From NCBI RefSeq assembly GCF_030441895.1, contig NZ_JARJAS010000002.1: 64,000 nt of DNA. One strand, written 5' to 3'. Position 1 is the first letter of the stretch; each line of letters begins with the position of its first letter. Of this stretch, positions 7,360 through 14,942 are shown in pieces. The stretch comes from Enterococcus_D entomosocium. Lineage in GTDB: Bacteria > Bacillota > Bacilli > Lactobacillales > Enterococcaceae. The position numbers were made by a program, and so were the translations under genes. The notes under the pieces are model-generated. The model was not told the DNA's origin, did not search any database, and saw nothing but the letters and a program-made list of their open reading frames with translations.

Positions 7360-8058
7360 ATGCGCAACGAAATGATGCATCGTCCAGTAGTCAAACCAGA
7401 ACTAGTGGCGTTTATGCGTGAAAAACAAAAACAATTACCCGGCGAACTTGGTGAAATCGAGCAAGCCGCTCATAAAAAAGAAGTGCCAATCATCCCACAT
7501 GAAACAGTGGTCTTCTTGCAGTTTTTATTAGGACAACTCCAGCCAAAAGAAATCCTTGAGATCGGCACAGCGATCGGTTTTTCTTCAAGCTTGATGGCGC
7601 AATGTGTGAAAGATGGTCATGTCACAACGATCGATCGCTTTGACGTCATGATCCGCAAAGCCAAAGAAACTTACGCTCGCTTAGGAAATGAAGAAAAAAT
7701 CACGCTATTAGAAGGACAAGCGGCAGACGTTCTACCTACATTGAGTGGCCCTTATGATTTTATCTTCATGGACAGCGCCAAATCAAAATACATTGAATTT
7801 TTACCAGAATGTCTGCGTCTATTACGCAAAGGCGGTGTGCTGATGGTGGATGACGTATTTCAAGCTGGAACGATTCTACAACCCATCGAAGAAATTCCTC
7901 GCAACCAGCGAGCAATCCATCGCAAATTGAATCTTTTCTTGGATACTGTGATGAACCATCCTCAGCTGACCTCCACGCTTGTCCCTTTGGGAGATGGCGT
8001 GATTCTCATTACGAAAGAAGCAGATAGCGTAATTCTTGAGGAACCTGAGAAAGGTTGA
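7360..8058 (+). CDS. SAM-dependent O-methyltransferase (YrrM type)
   Basis: Class I S-adenosylmethionine-dependent methyltransferase of the O-methyltransferase 3 (catechol/caffeoyl-CoA-like) family, 232 residues. The SAM loop is ILEIGTAIGFSSSLMA. An acidic residue ends the second strand (VTTIDR). The YDFIFMDSAKSKY segment and the GGVLMVDDV strand supply the metal-binding aspartates of this family. I use the ATG at 7360, six bases after AGGAGG. An ATG at 7354 overlaps that site. It is monocistronic, with its own promoter and a terminator at 8096. The substrate is unknown. In related bacteria YrrM is linked to tRNA or small-molecule methylation, but nothing here decides. Confidence 0.85.
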   Translation: MRNEMMHRPVVKPELVAFMREKQKQLPGELGEIEQAAHKKEVPIIPHETVVFLQFLLGQLQPKEILEIGTAIGFSSSLMAQCVKDGHVTTIDRFDVMIRKAKETYARLGNEEKITLLEGQAADVLPTLSGPYDFIFMDSAKSKYIEFLPECLRLLRKGGVLMVDDVFQAGTILQPIEEIPRNQRAIHRKLNLFLDTVMNHPQLTSTLVPLGDGVILITKEADSVILEEPEKG

Positions 8059-8095
8059 GTGCAGCTGCGCTTCCTTTTTTCAAAGAAAAAATAAG

Positions 8096-8134
8096 AAAAG
8101 GGCGAAAAGCGATTGACATTGCTGCGCCCTTTTT
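8096..8134 (+). terminator. Terminator after the O-methyltransferase gene
   Basis: AGGGCG and CGCCCT arms enclosing a loop of about 20 bases that has weak internal pairing, followed by a T run. Confidence 0.7.
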
Positions 8135-8203
8135 CTATAATGTTATTTGTTGCTGATTGATTTCAACAGCTTAGGCGAAGTGAGCATTCGCTGAAAATTA
8201 TTT

Positions 8204-8277
8204 GTTCCAGTAGCTCAGCCGGATAGAGCATTCGCCTTCTAAGCGAACGGTCGGGGGTTCGAATCCCTCCTGGAACG
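8204..8277 (+). tRNA. tRNA-Arg (anticodon TCT)
   Basis: Seventy-four bases with full cloverleaf: acceptor arms GTTCCAG and CTGGAAC plus discriminator G, a D arm with GCTC...GAGC, anticodon stem TTCGC/GCGAA around loop CTTCTAA (anticodon TCT, reads AGA/AGG), and a T arm GGGGG-TTCGAAT-CCCTC. CCA is not encoded. The 3' half is a frequent target for site-specific integrases, and integrase-like coding remnants begin directly behind it. Confidence 0.97.
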
Positions 8278-8280
8278 TTA

Positions 8281-8416
8281 TTTAACCGTCGAGAACCCTT
8301 GTTCTTGGCGGTTTTTGTTTGTTCTTGTGCCAAATGTGTGCCAAATTGATCTAATTTTTTTGCCATAGCAATTTGGTGACTAATCAACAGCCTGTTCCCT
8401 TCCTCATCACAAAGCA
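8281..8416 (-). pseudogene. C-terminal remnant of a tyrosine-recombinase integrase abutting tRNA-Arg
   Basis: On the minus strand a frame reads SHQIAMAKKLDQFGTHLAQ followed by EQTKTAKNKGSR and then runs into the tRNA with no stop. The FGTxLAQ ending is characteristic of phage and ICE integrase C-termini in lactic acid bacteria. Its position with the 3' end against a tRNA 3' end is where an integrase gene lies in an integrated element. The catalytic core (Arg, His-x-x-Arg, Tyr) is absent, so only about 40 residues remain. I read it as the scar of an element lost by decay or imprecise excision. The family call rests on a short stretch. Confidence 0.5.
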
Positions 8417-8551
8417 ATCAAACGATCGCTTCCCATCCGCTTCAATCTTCAGCAAATTTCTTTCATCGGTATCATAATTTCAGTGTTTATTCTTATTATC
8501 AGTAATCCCCCCGTAAACTACTTGTTCTCTAGTTAAAGGATGCCTCATCAT
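8384..8551 (-). pseudogene. Fragment of an unidentified small protein gene with an internal stop
   Basis: A minus-strand frame starting ATGATG at 8551 reads MMRHPLTREQVVYGGITDN, meets a TGA after 23 codons, and continues in the same frame with DERNLLKIEADGKRSFDCF until a stop at 8384. Both halves look like real protein, so this may be an accessory-element gene broken by a nonsense change. It partly overlaps the integrase remnant in another frame. I do not recognise the family. Confidence 0.3.
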
Positions 8552-8634
8552 GTTACTATTGGTCACTGCTCTCACGGGTGAAGGCTGGGCTTATTTTAGC
8601 ATAGCCTTAACGGTTTTTACTAAATGATTTAAGT
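8552..8634. other. Non-coding stretch in the tRNA-Arg scar region
   Basis: No gene, promoter or RNA could be supported here. It lies between the decayed fragments and a rightward terminator. Confidence 0.4.
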
Positions 8635-8676
8635 AAATGAGAAAGCAAGAGGGATGCTGCGTTCTCATTTGCTTTT
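8635..8676 (+). terminator. Rightward terminator downstream of the tRNA-Arg scar
   Basis: AAATGAGAA and TTCTCATTT arms around an 18-base insert that contains AGC/GCT pairing, followed by TGC and six T. Confidence 0.65.
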
Positions 8677-8735
8677 TTGATAGCTAAAATATTCACTGGT
8701 ACCTATAAAATAATAGTTGACGAGAAAGGTTGGAA

Positions 8736-8789
8736 TGCTCAAAGAAACGTTTTTGCTATAGTATGATTAAATACCGCACTCTTTGAGCA
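8736..8789. repeat. Inverted repeat upstream of the PhzF-family gene
   Basis: TGCTCAAAGA (8736-8745) and TCTTTGAGCA (8780-8789) are perfect 10-base arms 34 bases apart, enclosing a TATAGTATGATT stretch. Could be an operator pair, a loose terminator (CCCATG and seven T follow) or an element end. Confidence 0.45.
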
Positions 8790-8908
8790 CCCATGTTTTT
8801 TTCATTTCATCGGCTCTTCATGATTAATCGCTTACCCAATCCGTTTTCATATCCTCCTCCTGCAAAAATTATGCTATGCTTAACAAAAACAAAGAAAGTA
8901 GGTGTCCT

Positions 8909-9766
8909 ATGGAGATAACGGTACATATTGCAAGCGGGTTTAGTAAAAATCAAACAGGTGGCAACAAGGCTGGAGTCGTCTTGTTGGAACAGCCTCTTAC
9001 GCCACAACAAAAGTTAGCCGTCGCAAAAGAGTTAGGCTTTTCAGAAACAGCTTTTTTATCGAAATCCCCGCAGGCCGATTTCCGATTTGACTATTTTACG
9101 CCAAAAGAAGAAGTTGACTTATGCGGACATGCAACAATTGCCTCCTTTGCACTATTATCGTATCTAAACAAACTTTCCAAGCAACAGTATCGCATCGACA
9201 CCAACGCCGGACGTTTGTCGATCACCATCAAAGACGGTGTCATTTTCATGGAACAGAACAAACCACTGTTTTCAGATGTACTTTCACTAGAACAATTAAC
9301 TGACTGTTTTGATACCAATGCTATCAATGATCAAATTCCTATTCAAATCGTTTCTACTGGATTAAAGGATATCCTTATTCCAATCAAAACAACGGCCCAG
9401 TTGCAGCAAGTTACACCTAATTTTGAGGAAATAAAAAAAGTAAGTGCGCTTCAACAAGTAGTTGGCATGCACTTATATGCAATGGAAAAAGAACGAATCG
9501 TTTGCCGTAACTTTGCCCCATTGTTTGACATCAATGAAGAATCTGCCACAGGAACTTCCAATGCCGCTTTGGCTTGCTTCTTGTATCAAAAGTGTGCCCT
9601 CGAAAAAGAAGTGTATCGCTTTGAACAAGGCAGCAATTTAGGTGAACCTTCTGAAATCTTTGTCAAACTAGCTACGACTTCGCGAAAGGTAATCCAACAT
9701 GTTTACGTTGGGGGCAGAGGGCATTTTTGCGAGACAGTAACCATCGACACGGATACACTGGCATAA
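8909..9766 (+). CDS. PhzF-family isomerase/epimerase-like protein
   Basis: Member of the PhzF (phenazine biosynthesis-like) fold, 285 residues, the family's usual size. Motifs in order: GFSKNQTGGNKAGVVLL, LGFSETAFL (with the catalytic-type Glu), FDYFTPKEEVDLCGHATIASFALL in the first half, and EESATGTSNAALACFLY plus a Gly-rich VGGRG near the C-terminus. PhzF relatives do metal-free isomerisation of small acids. Most bacterial members, this one included, are not in phenazine clusters and have no known substrate. I use the ATG at 8909. An in-frame start 33 bases upstream lacks a ribosome binding site. Single gene, terminated at 9781. Confidence 0.85.
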   Translation: MEITVHIASGFSKNQTGGNKAGVVLLEQPLTPQQKLAVAKELGFSETAFLSKSPQADFRFDYFTPKEEVDLCGHATIASFALLSYLNKLSKQQYRIDTNAGRLSITIKDGVIFMEQNKPLFSDVLSLEQLTDCFDTNAINDQIPIQIVSTGLKDILIPIKTTAQLQQVTPNFEEIKKVSALQQVVGMHLYAMEKERIVCRNFAPLFDINEESATGTSNAALACFLYQKCALEKEVYRFEQGSNLGEPSEIFVKLATTSRKVIQHVYVGGRGHFCETVTIDTDTLA

Positions 9767-9780
9767 TCACGACAATTTGG

Positions 9781-9806
9781 GGCTGATCTTCAATCAGCCT
9801 TTTTTC
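9781..9806 (+). terminator. Terminator of the PhzF-family gene
   Basis: GGCTGA (9781-9786) and TCAGCC (9794-9799), then a run of T. Confidence 0.85.
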
Positions 9807-9877
9807 TTTTCCTCTTCACACATCACGTTCTTTTTTCCATAGCAGCCCATCAGTACCTCGAATACTAGTTTTCTCAT

Positions 9878-9905
9878 AAAAAAAGAACCCAATTCGGGTT
9901 CTTTC
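9878..9905 (-). terminator. Terminator of the trp operon
   Basis: Minus strand AAAGAACCC and GGGTTCTTT arms around a short loop, continuing into seven T. It lies 15 bases past the trpA stop. Confidence 0.9.
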
Positions 9906-9919
9906 CTTCACATTGTTTT

Positions 9920-10696
9920 CTATGGCTTACCAACAAGTTTTGCTAACAGCTCACTGACTTTAGGCAGTGGCTCGTTTTGTAGCGCTGCTACGATTTTTGA
10001 ACCGATCACTACCCCCTCACACACACTGGCAAAGCGCTGCACATCTGCGTGGGTCGAGACCCCGAAACCAGCTAATACTGGAATCGGACTTTTTTCCGAA
10101 ATGGCTTGCAAATGCTGATCCAGCTGTTCGTTGTATTGGCGATCTTCTCCAGTGACACCGTTCACTGTCACAGCATAGACGAACCCTTCTGCTTCTTCGA
10201 TCAGCGTCTGAATTCTGTCTGGAGGACTGGTCAAAGAGACCAGTGTGATCAGCGCGAGATCCGCCGCATCAAAAGTAGGGGTTACTAGTGATCGATGTTC
10301 AAAAGGTAAATCTGGAATAATCAACCCTTTCACATTTGTCGCTTTTAACTCATTTGCTAACTGTTCAATCCCATAATGAAAGAATGAATTGGCATACCCC
10401 ATCAATACCAGTGGAACCTCGGAATGGATGGTTTGCAGCGCAGCAATGATCTTTTTTAAAGTGGTCCCATTGGCTAATGCCTGCATTCCAGCTGCTTGGA
10501 TGACCGCTCCATCTGCGACTGGGTCTGAAAAGGGCACGCCGATTTCAATGGCGGCTGCGCCATGTGTCGTCAACAGTTCGATTTCTGCTGGCAGGCGTTC
10601 CAGTCCGTTGGCACCCGCCATAATATAAGGAACAAATAGTGGCTTGCCTTGTTTTTGGCGCTCCTTTAGTTTCATCGTCAATGTTTTGCTGGTCAT
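9920..10696 (-). CDS. trpA: Tryptophan synthase alpha subunit
   Basis: Alpha subunit of tryptophan synthase, 258 residues. It cleaves indole-3-glycerol phosphate to indole and glyceraldehyde-3-phosphate. AAIEIGVPFSDPVADGAVIQAAG carries the catalytic Glu, GLIIPDLPFE the catalytic Asp, and GFGVSTHADV with GVVIGSKIV the phosphate-binding loops. It is the last gene of the trp operon and overlaps trpB by four bases. Indole is channelled to TrpB in the alpha2-beta2 complex. Confidence 0.98.
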   Translation of the reverse strand: MTSKTLTMKLKERQKQGKPLFVPYIMAGANGLERLPAEIELLTTHGAAAIEIGVPFSDPVADGAVIQAAGMQALANGTTLKKIIAALQTIHSEVPLVLMGYANSFFHYGIEQLANELKATNVKGLIIPDLPFEHRSLVTPTFDAADLALITLVSLTSPPDRIQTLIEEAEGFVYAVTVNGVTGEDRQYNEQLDQHLQAISEKSPIPVLAGFGVSTHADVQRFASVCEGVVIGSKIVAALQNEPLPKVSELLAKLVGKP

Positions 10697-11886
10697 TTCG
10701 CTGCTCCTTTCCGGTCTTTGATTTGTTGAACATCTTTGTCCCCTCGCCCAGACAAGCAGATCACTAAGCGTTCTTCGGGTGTCATGATTGGGGCTAGCTT
10801 TAGGGCATAGGCAACGGCATGAGCACTTTCCAAAGCAGGAATAATGCCTTCGATTTGAGACAAGAGATAAAAGGCGTCAACGGCTTCTTCATCAGTGACC
10901 GCGAAATACTCCGCTCGCTCAATCTCCTTCAAGTAAGAATGCTCGGGACCGACCCCTGGATAATCCAAACCAGCTGAAATCGAATAAGGTTCGATCACTT
11001 GCCCATCATCGTCTTGCAGCAGATGCATTTTGGTACCATGTAAAATACCGATACTGCCTTTCGTCAAGGTCGCCGCATGCTCAGTAGTATCCACACCTTT
11101 CCCAGCTGCTTCAACGCCAATCAAACGAACGGTCTGATCATCGATAAAAGGGTAAAACATTCCCATCGCATTGCTGCCGCCGCCAACACAAGCAACGACT
11201 GTCGTCGGTAGTCGACCTTCTTTTTCTAATAGTTGCCGTCGTGTCTCACTGCCAATCACACTTTGAAAATCTCGAACGATCTCTGGAAAAGGATGCGGAC
11301 CGAGTACAGAACCCATCACGTAATGGGTGTCCTCGACGGTTGCGACCCAGTAGCGTAGCGCTTCATTGACAGCATCTTTCAACGTCTGATTGCCTGAAGT
11401 GACTGAAACCACTTTCGCTCCCAACAATTCCATTCGAAAGACGTTTAGTGCTTGCCGCTGAACATCTACCGCACCCATAAAAATCGTGCATTCCATACCG
11501 AACAACGCGGCCGCAGTCGCTGTGGCGACGCCATGCTGTCCAGCACCGGTCTCCGCTACCACTTTCTTTTTCCCCATCCGCTTTGCTAATAACACTTGCC
11601 CTAGCGCATTATTGATTTTATGGGCGCCCGTATGATTCAAATCTTCTCGCTTCAGATAAATTTTGGCACCGCCTAAGTGTTGTGACAAGCGCTGTGCATG
11701 ATAAAGGGGGGTCTCTCTTCCTACATACTCTTGCAAATATTCCTGTAATTCTACTTGAAAACTTGCGTCCGCTTGTGCTTCACGATAGACAGTTTCCAAT
11801 TGCTTGACTGCATACATCAATGTCTCTGGCACAAACTGGCCACCATAGGGACCATAAAATCCTGCTTCTGTGGGGTATTGGGTCAT
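10693..11886 (-). CDS. trpB: Tryptophan synthase beta subunit
   Basis: PLP-dependent beta subunit, 397 residues, joins indole and serine to make tryptophan. The PLP lysine lies in LKREDLNHTGAHKINNALGQ. AETGAGQHGVATATAAALFG is the substrate carboxylate loop, and CVGGGSNAMGMFYPF binds the PLP phosphate. The gene overlaps trpF and trpA by four bases each, so TrpB and TrpA are made together. Sequence and length are normal for the TrpB1 type. Confidence 0.98.
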   Translation of the reverse strand: MTQYPTEAGFYGPYGGQFVPETLMYAVKQLETVYREAQADASFQVELQEYLQEYVGRETPLYHAQRLSQHLGGAKIYLKREDLNHTGAHKINNALGQVLLAKRMGKKKVVAETGAGQHGVATATAAALFGMECTIFMGAVDVQRQALNVFRMELLGAKVVSVTSGNQTLKDAVNEALRYWVATVEDTHYVMGSVLGPHPFPEIVRDFQSVIGSETRRQLLEKEGRLPTTVVACVGGGSNAMGMFYPFIDDQTVRLIGVEAAGKGVDTTEHAATLTKGSIGILHGTKMHLLQDDDGQVIEPYSISAGLDYPGVGPEHSYLKEIERAEYFAVTDEEAVDAFYLLSQIEGIIPALESAHAVAYALKLAPIMTPEERLVICLSGRGDKDVQQIKDRKGAAK

Positions 11887-12530
11887 TTTATCTTCTCCTT
11901 TACTAAGTAAATAAATTGTTCGATTTTCCGACTGTCTTTCTTGCCCTGGGATTCCACGCCTGAAGAAACATCGACAGCATAGGGCCTAAAAAATTGGATA
12001 GCCTCTTCTACATTTTCCGCGTGCAAACCGCCAGCAATAAAAAAACGCTCAGACAACGGCAACGGTTTTCTCGCCGCTTTTTGCCAATCAAAGGATTGGC
12101 CGTTGCCGCCAGCATAAGGGTGATCTCTTACTGGAGCGTCCAATAACCCAAAATCTGCATCGCAGCTTAGGAAATCTTGTTCTAAAGTCTCAGCTTCTCC
12201 ATCAAAGGCTTGGATCACTGCGATCTTTTGATGCGCAAAAATGCCTGTCTGGATGGCTGTTTGCAAAGATGGCAGAACCTTTCCATGGAGCTGAATCGCT
12301 GTCAGCTGGGCGGCTTGAATTGCCGCTTGCACTTCTTCAAAACTTGGAGAAACGAAAACCCCGACTTTCCCTACATTTTGGGGTACTTGCTCCGTTATCT
12401 TGCGGACTTGTGTCGGATCGATTCTCCGACGGCTTTCGGCAAAAACAAAGCCAAGGTAATCTGCTCCTGCACTGATGGCAGTTTCGACATGCAGCCGTTC
12501 GGTGAGTCCACAAATTTTCACTTTGGTCAT
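11883..12530 (-). CDS. trpF: Phosphoribosylanthranilate isomerase
   Basis: Isomerises phosphoribosylanthranilate to the ribulose form, 215 residues, a single TIM barrel. It opens VKICGLTERLHVETAISAGADYLGFVF with the catalytic Cys, has the catalytic Asp in FGLLDAPV, and the phosphate loops FIAGGLHAENV and AVDVSSGVES at the C-terminus. It overlaps trpC and trpB by four bases each. It is a separate gene, not a TrpC-TrpF fusion as in enteric bacteria. Confidence 0.97.
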   Translation of the reverse strand: MTKVKICGLTERLHVETAISAGADYLGFVFAESRRRIDPTQVRKITEQVPQNVGKVGVFVSPSFEEVQAAIQAAQLTAIQLHGKVLPSLQTAIQTGIFAHQKIAVIQAFDGEAETLEQDFLSCDADFGLLDAPVRDHPYAGGNGQSFDWQKAARKPLPLSERFFIAGGLHAENVEEAIQFFRPYAVDVSSGVESQGKKDSRKIEQFIYLVKEKIK

Positions 12531-13285
12531 CGGCGGCTCACCTGCAAATCTGCCGCTGTTTCAGCAATTCGATTGCTTCTCATCAACGTTTCTCCAACGA
12601 GGACTCCATGATAAAACGGTGCAAGCTGCAGCACATCGGAGGCAGTTCGAATACCAGATTCACTGATGTAAACCGCCTCTGACGGCTGAGGTGCTAAAGC
12701 AACACCGACATCCAAGGAAACGTCAAAGGTTTTTAGGTCACGATTGTTGACGCCGATGATTTTGGCCCCTAAGGCTTGGGCTTGTTGAAATTCAGCCGCA
12801 TTATGAGTCTCAACGAGTACTTCCAACCCTAGTGCTATTGCCTCTTGATGAAGTATGGCTAAGCGTTCTGGTTTTAAAGCGGCCACGATCAATAAAACAA
12901 TACTGGCACCCGCATTCTTGGCGCGAATCAATTGTTTTCTGTCGATAATAAAGTCTTTGCATAGTATAGGCACCGAAACGGCATTACTGACTGCTTCAAG
13001 ATCTGCCAGCGAGCCTTTAAAAAACTGCTGGTCGGTCAAAACGGAAATCCCGCTGACACCCGCGGCTTCATAAGCTTCCGCTTGTGTGACTGGGTCGATT
13101 CCTTGGTTGATGTCTCCTTTTGAGGGTGAAGCACGCTTGATTTCAGCAATGAGGTGCATTTTTTGTGGTCGGTCCTTGACTTGCTGATAAAATGATGGAC
13201 GTTTCGCTACGACCTTTTCGATTTCTTGTGGCATCGCGGCAACTTCTTCAACTTTTTTCTGGATGATCGTTTCTAAAAAATCCAT
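12527..13285 (-). CDS. trpC: Indole-3-glycerol phosphate synthase
   Basis: Ring-closing decarboxylase making indole-3-glycerol phosphate, 252 residues, TIM barrel. Key segments: LIAEIKRASPSKGDIN (catalytic Glu-Lys and substrate loop), SVLTDQQFFKGSLADL, PILCKDFIIDRKQL (catalytic Lys), VLVETHNAAEF and IIGVNNRDLKTFDV, and SESGIRTASDV for phosphate. A 26-base gap with a GGAGGAGAATC site separates it from trpD, the largest gap inside the operon. Confidence 0.98.
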   Translation of the reverse strand: MDFLETIIQKKVEEVAAMPQEIEKVVAKRPSFYQQVKDRPQKMHLIAEIKRASPSKGDINQGIDPVTQAEAYEAAGVSGISVLTDQQFFKGSLADLEAVSNAVSVPILCKDFIIDRKQLIRAKNAGASIVLLIVAALKPERLAILHQEAIALGLEVLVETHNAAEFQQAQALGAKIIGVNNRDLKTFDVSLDVGVALAPQPSEAVYISESGIRTASDVLQLAPFYHGVLVGETLMRSNRIAETAADLQVSRR

Positions 13286-13311
13286 GATTCTCCTCCTTAC
13301 AGCTCTCGTAG

Positions 13312-14346
13312 TTAATGGCTATTTGACTGACGAATCAGCATCTGCAGTTTGTCGTAGGCCGCGCCCGAAGCGATACACGCTCGTGCCATCGCAAAGCCTT
13401 CCGCTAGGGTGGCGGCTTTGCCGTTGGTATAAAAGCCTAACCCTGCATTTAAGACCACTGTCTCTAGATAAACGGAAGGGTGATTTTTCAAAACTGCTGT
13501 TAAGATCGCGGCGTTTTGAGCCGCATCTCCGCCGACGATCGCCTCGATCGGTGCTGGCGTAAAGCCATACGCTTGCGGATCCAAAGAAAAATTCGTCACC
13601 TTTCCTTCGTGATAAAAACTGATCGCCGTTTCACCAGCCAAATTGGCTTCATCCATCCCATTACATCCATGGATCACCATTGCTCGTTGCCGACCAAGAC
13701 TGCCTAACGCCTGAGCGGTGTCTACCAAGCTCTCGCCAGCGTAAGTACCGATCAGTTGCGTAGTCAACGGAACAGGATTGATCAAAGGGCCTAATAGATT
13801 AAAAATCGTTGGTGTCGCTAATTCTTGCCGTATTTTCATCACTGCTTTCATGCCCGGATGCAACGACGGGGCGAAGAGAAAAGCGATGCCGACTGTCGCT
13901 AATAGATCGGCGATTTTTTCTGGTGATGCTTGAATTGCCACCCCCAAGCATGCTAAGACATCGGCACTGCCTGAACGACTAGAGATACTGCGATTGCCGT
14001 GTTTTGCCATCGTGATTCCCCCAGCTGCTAAAACGAAGGCAGCCGTAGTGGAGACATTAAAACTATTGGCGTGGTCGCCACCAGTGCCGCAATTGTCCAT
14101 GGTGTCTCCTCCTTCATAAGGAATGGTCACGGCATGCTCTAACATAATTTCTGCTAAAGCAGTCAATTCGGCAGCTGTGATGCCGTTGATCTTCATCGCA
14201 ACTAATGCTGCGCCCAATTGACTTTCTGAAAACACCCCGCTTAAAATTCCTTGAGCAAAGTGACGCATCTCCTGATAACTTAAATGACGGCCATTAAATA
14301 ATTGCTGAGTGATTTGTTGCGGCGGCTGCTTTTTTAGTGCTTGCAT
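13312..14346 (-). CDS. trpD: Anthranilate phosphoribosyltransferase
   Basis: Transfers phosphoribose from PRPP to anthranilate, 344 residues, glycosyltransferase family 3. Signatures: DNCGTGGDHANSFNVSTTAAFVLAAGG (PRPP and Mg binding), KHGNRSISSRSGSADVL and NLLGPLINP. Its start codon shares one base with the trpG stop (TAATG), so the two are translationally coupled. It is separate from the glutamine amidotransferase TrpG, unlike the enteric fusion. Confidence 0.98.
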   Translation of the reverse strand: MQALKKQPPQQITQQLFNGRHLSYQEMRHFAQGILSGVFSESQLGAALVAMKINGITAAELTALAEIMLEHAVTIPYEGGDTMDNCGTGGDHANSFNVSTTAAFVLAAGGITMAKHGNRSISSRSGSADVLACLGVAIQASPEKIADLLATVGIAFLFAPSLHPGMKAVMKIRQELATPTIFNLLGPLINPVPLTTQLIGTYAGESLVDTAQALGSLGRQRAMVIHGCNGMDEANLAGETAISFYHEGKVTNFSLDPQAYGFTPAPIEAIVGGDAAQNAAILTAVLKNHPSVYLETVVLNAGLGFYTNGKAATLAEGFAMARACIASGAAYDKLQMLIRQSNSH

Positions 14347-14942
14347 TAAAGATTCCTCCTTTTTTCATCTTGTGTTTTTTCTGTATTATCCGAGACGAGT
14401 TTAAGAAACTGTTCTATGAAAAATGCCCCCTCGTTTGTTCCCATTGATTCTGGATGGAATTGGAGTCCTACGATTGGTTTTTCGCGATGCTGAATCGCCA
14501 TGATGATCCCTTCTGTTTCAGCCAACACCTCAAATTCCGCTGAAAGTGTCGCTGGCTCAATGACAAGCGAGTGATAGCGCATGACAGTCATGTCTCCTAG
14601 GTAGGTTTCGAATACGCCTTTTTTCTGATACGTAAGGGTCGATTGCTTGCCGTGCATAATAGCTGGTGCTTGGACCACTTTGGCACCAAACGCTTCACCA
14701 ATGGCTTGATGACCTAAGCAGATGCCTAAAAGCGGCTTGCTATCATGGTATGTTTTGATCAAAGAAATCATGAATCCTGCCTCTTCGGGACGGCCTGGTC
14801 CCGGGGAAAAAATGATGCCATCTGCTTCTTTAGCAACAATAAAAAGCTCTGGATCGTCATTTCGCAAGACGATCGTATCCGCTGGACATTGCTGGACTAA
14901 GTTATACGTAAAGGAATCATAATTATCGACGAGTAAAATCAT
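14346..14942 (-). CDS. trpG: Anthranilate synthase component II (glutamine amidotransferase)
   Basis: Glutaminase subunit feeding ammonia to TrpE, 198 residues, class I glutamine amidotransferase. It opens MILLVDNYDSFTYNLVQ. The nucleophile elbow GICLGHQAIGEAFGA holds the catalytic Cys, and QFHPES supplies the catalytic His and Glu. I use the ATG at 14942 after GGAGGTG. A longer in-frame extension lies wholly inside trpE and has no homology. The start overlaps the trpE end by 20 bases. It could also serve 4-amino-4-deoxychorismate synthase (PabA role), as often in Firmicutes. Confidence 0.96.
   Translation of the reverse strand: MILLVDNYDSFTYNLVQQCPADTIVLRNDDPELFIVAKEADGIIFSPGPGRPEEAGFMISLIKTYHDSKPLLGICLGHQAIGEAFGAKVVQAPAIMHGKQSTLTYQKKGVFETYLGDMTVMRYHSLVIEPATLSAEFEVLAETEGIIMAIQHREKPIVGLQFHPESMGTNEGAFFIEQFLKLVSDNTEKTQDEKRRNL

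Noticed and set aside
8163..8417. Minus-strand frame that reads through tRNA-Arg (PGGIRTPDR-type protein)
   Set aside because: The C-terminal half is the well-known artefact of translating the back of a tRNA. Only the upstream part resembling an integrase end was kept, as a pseudogene.
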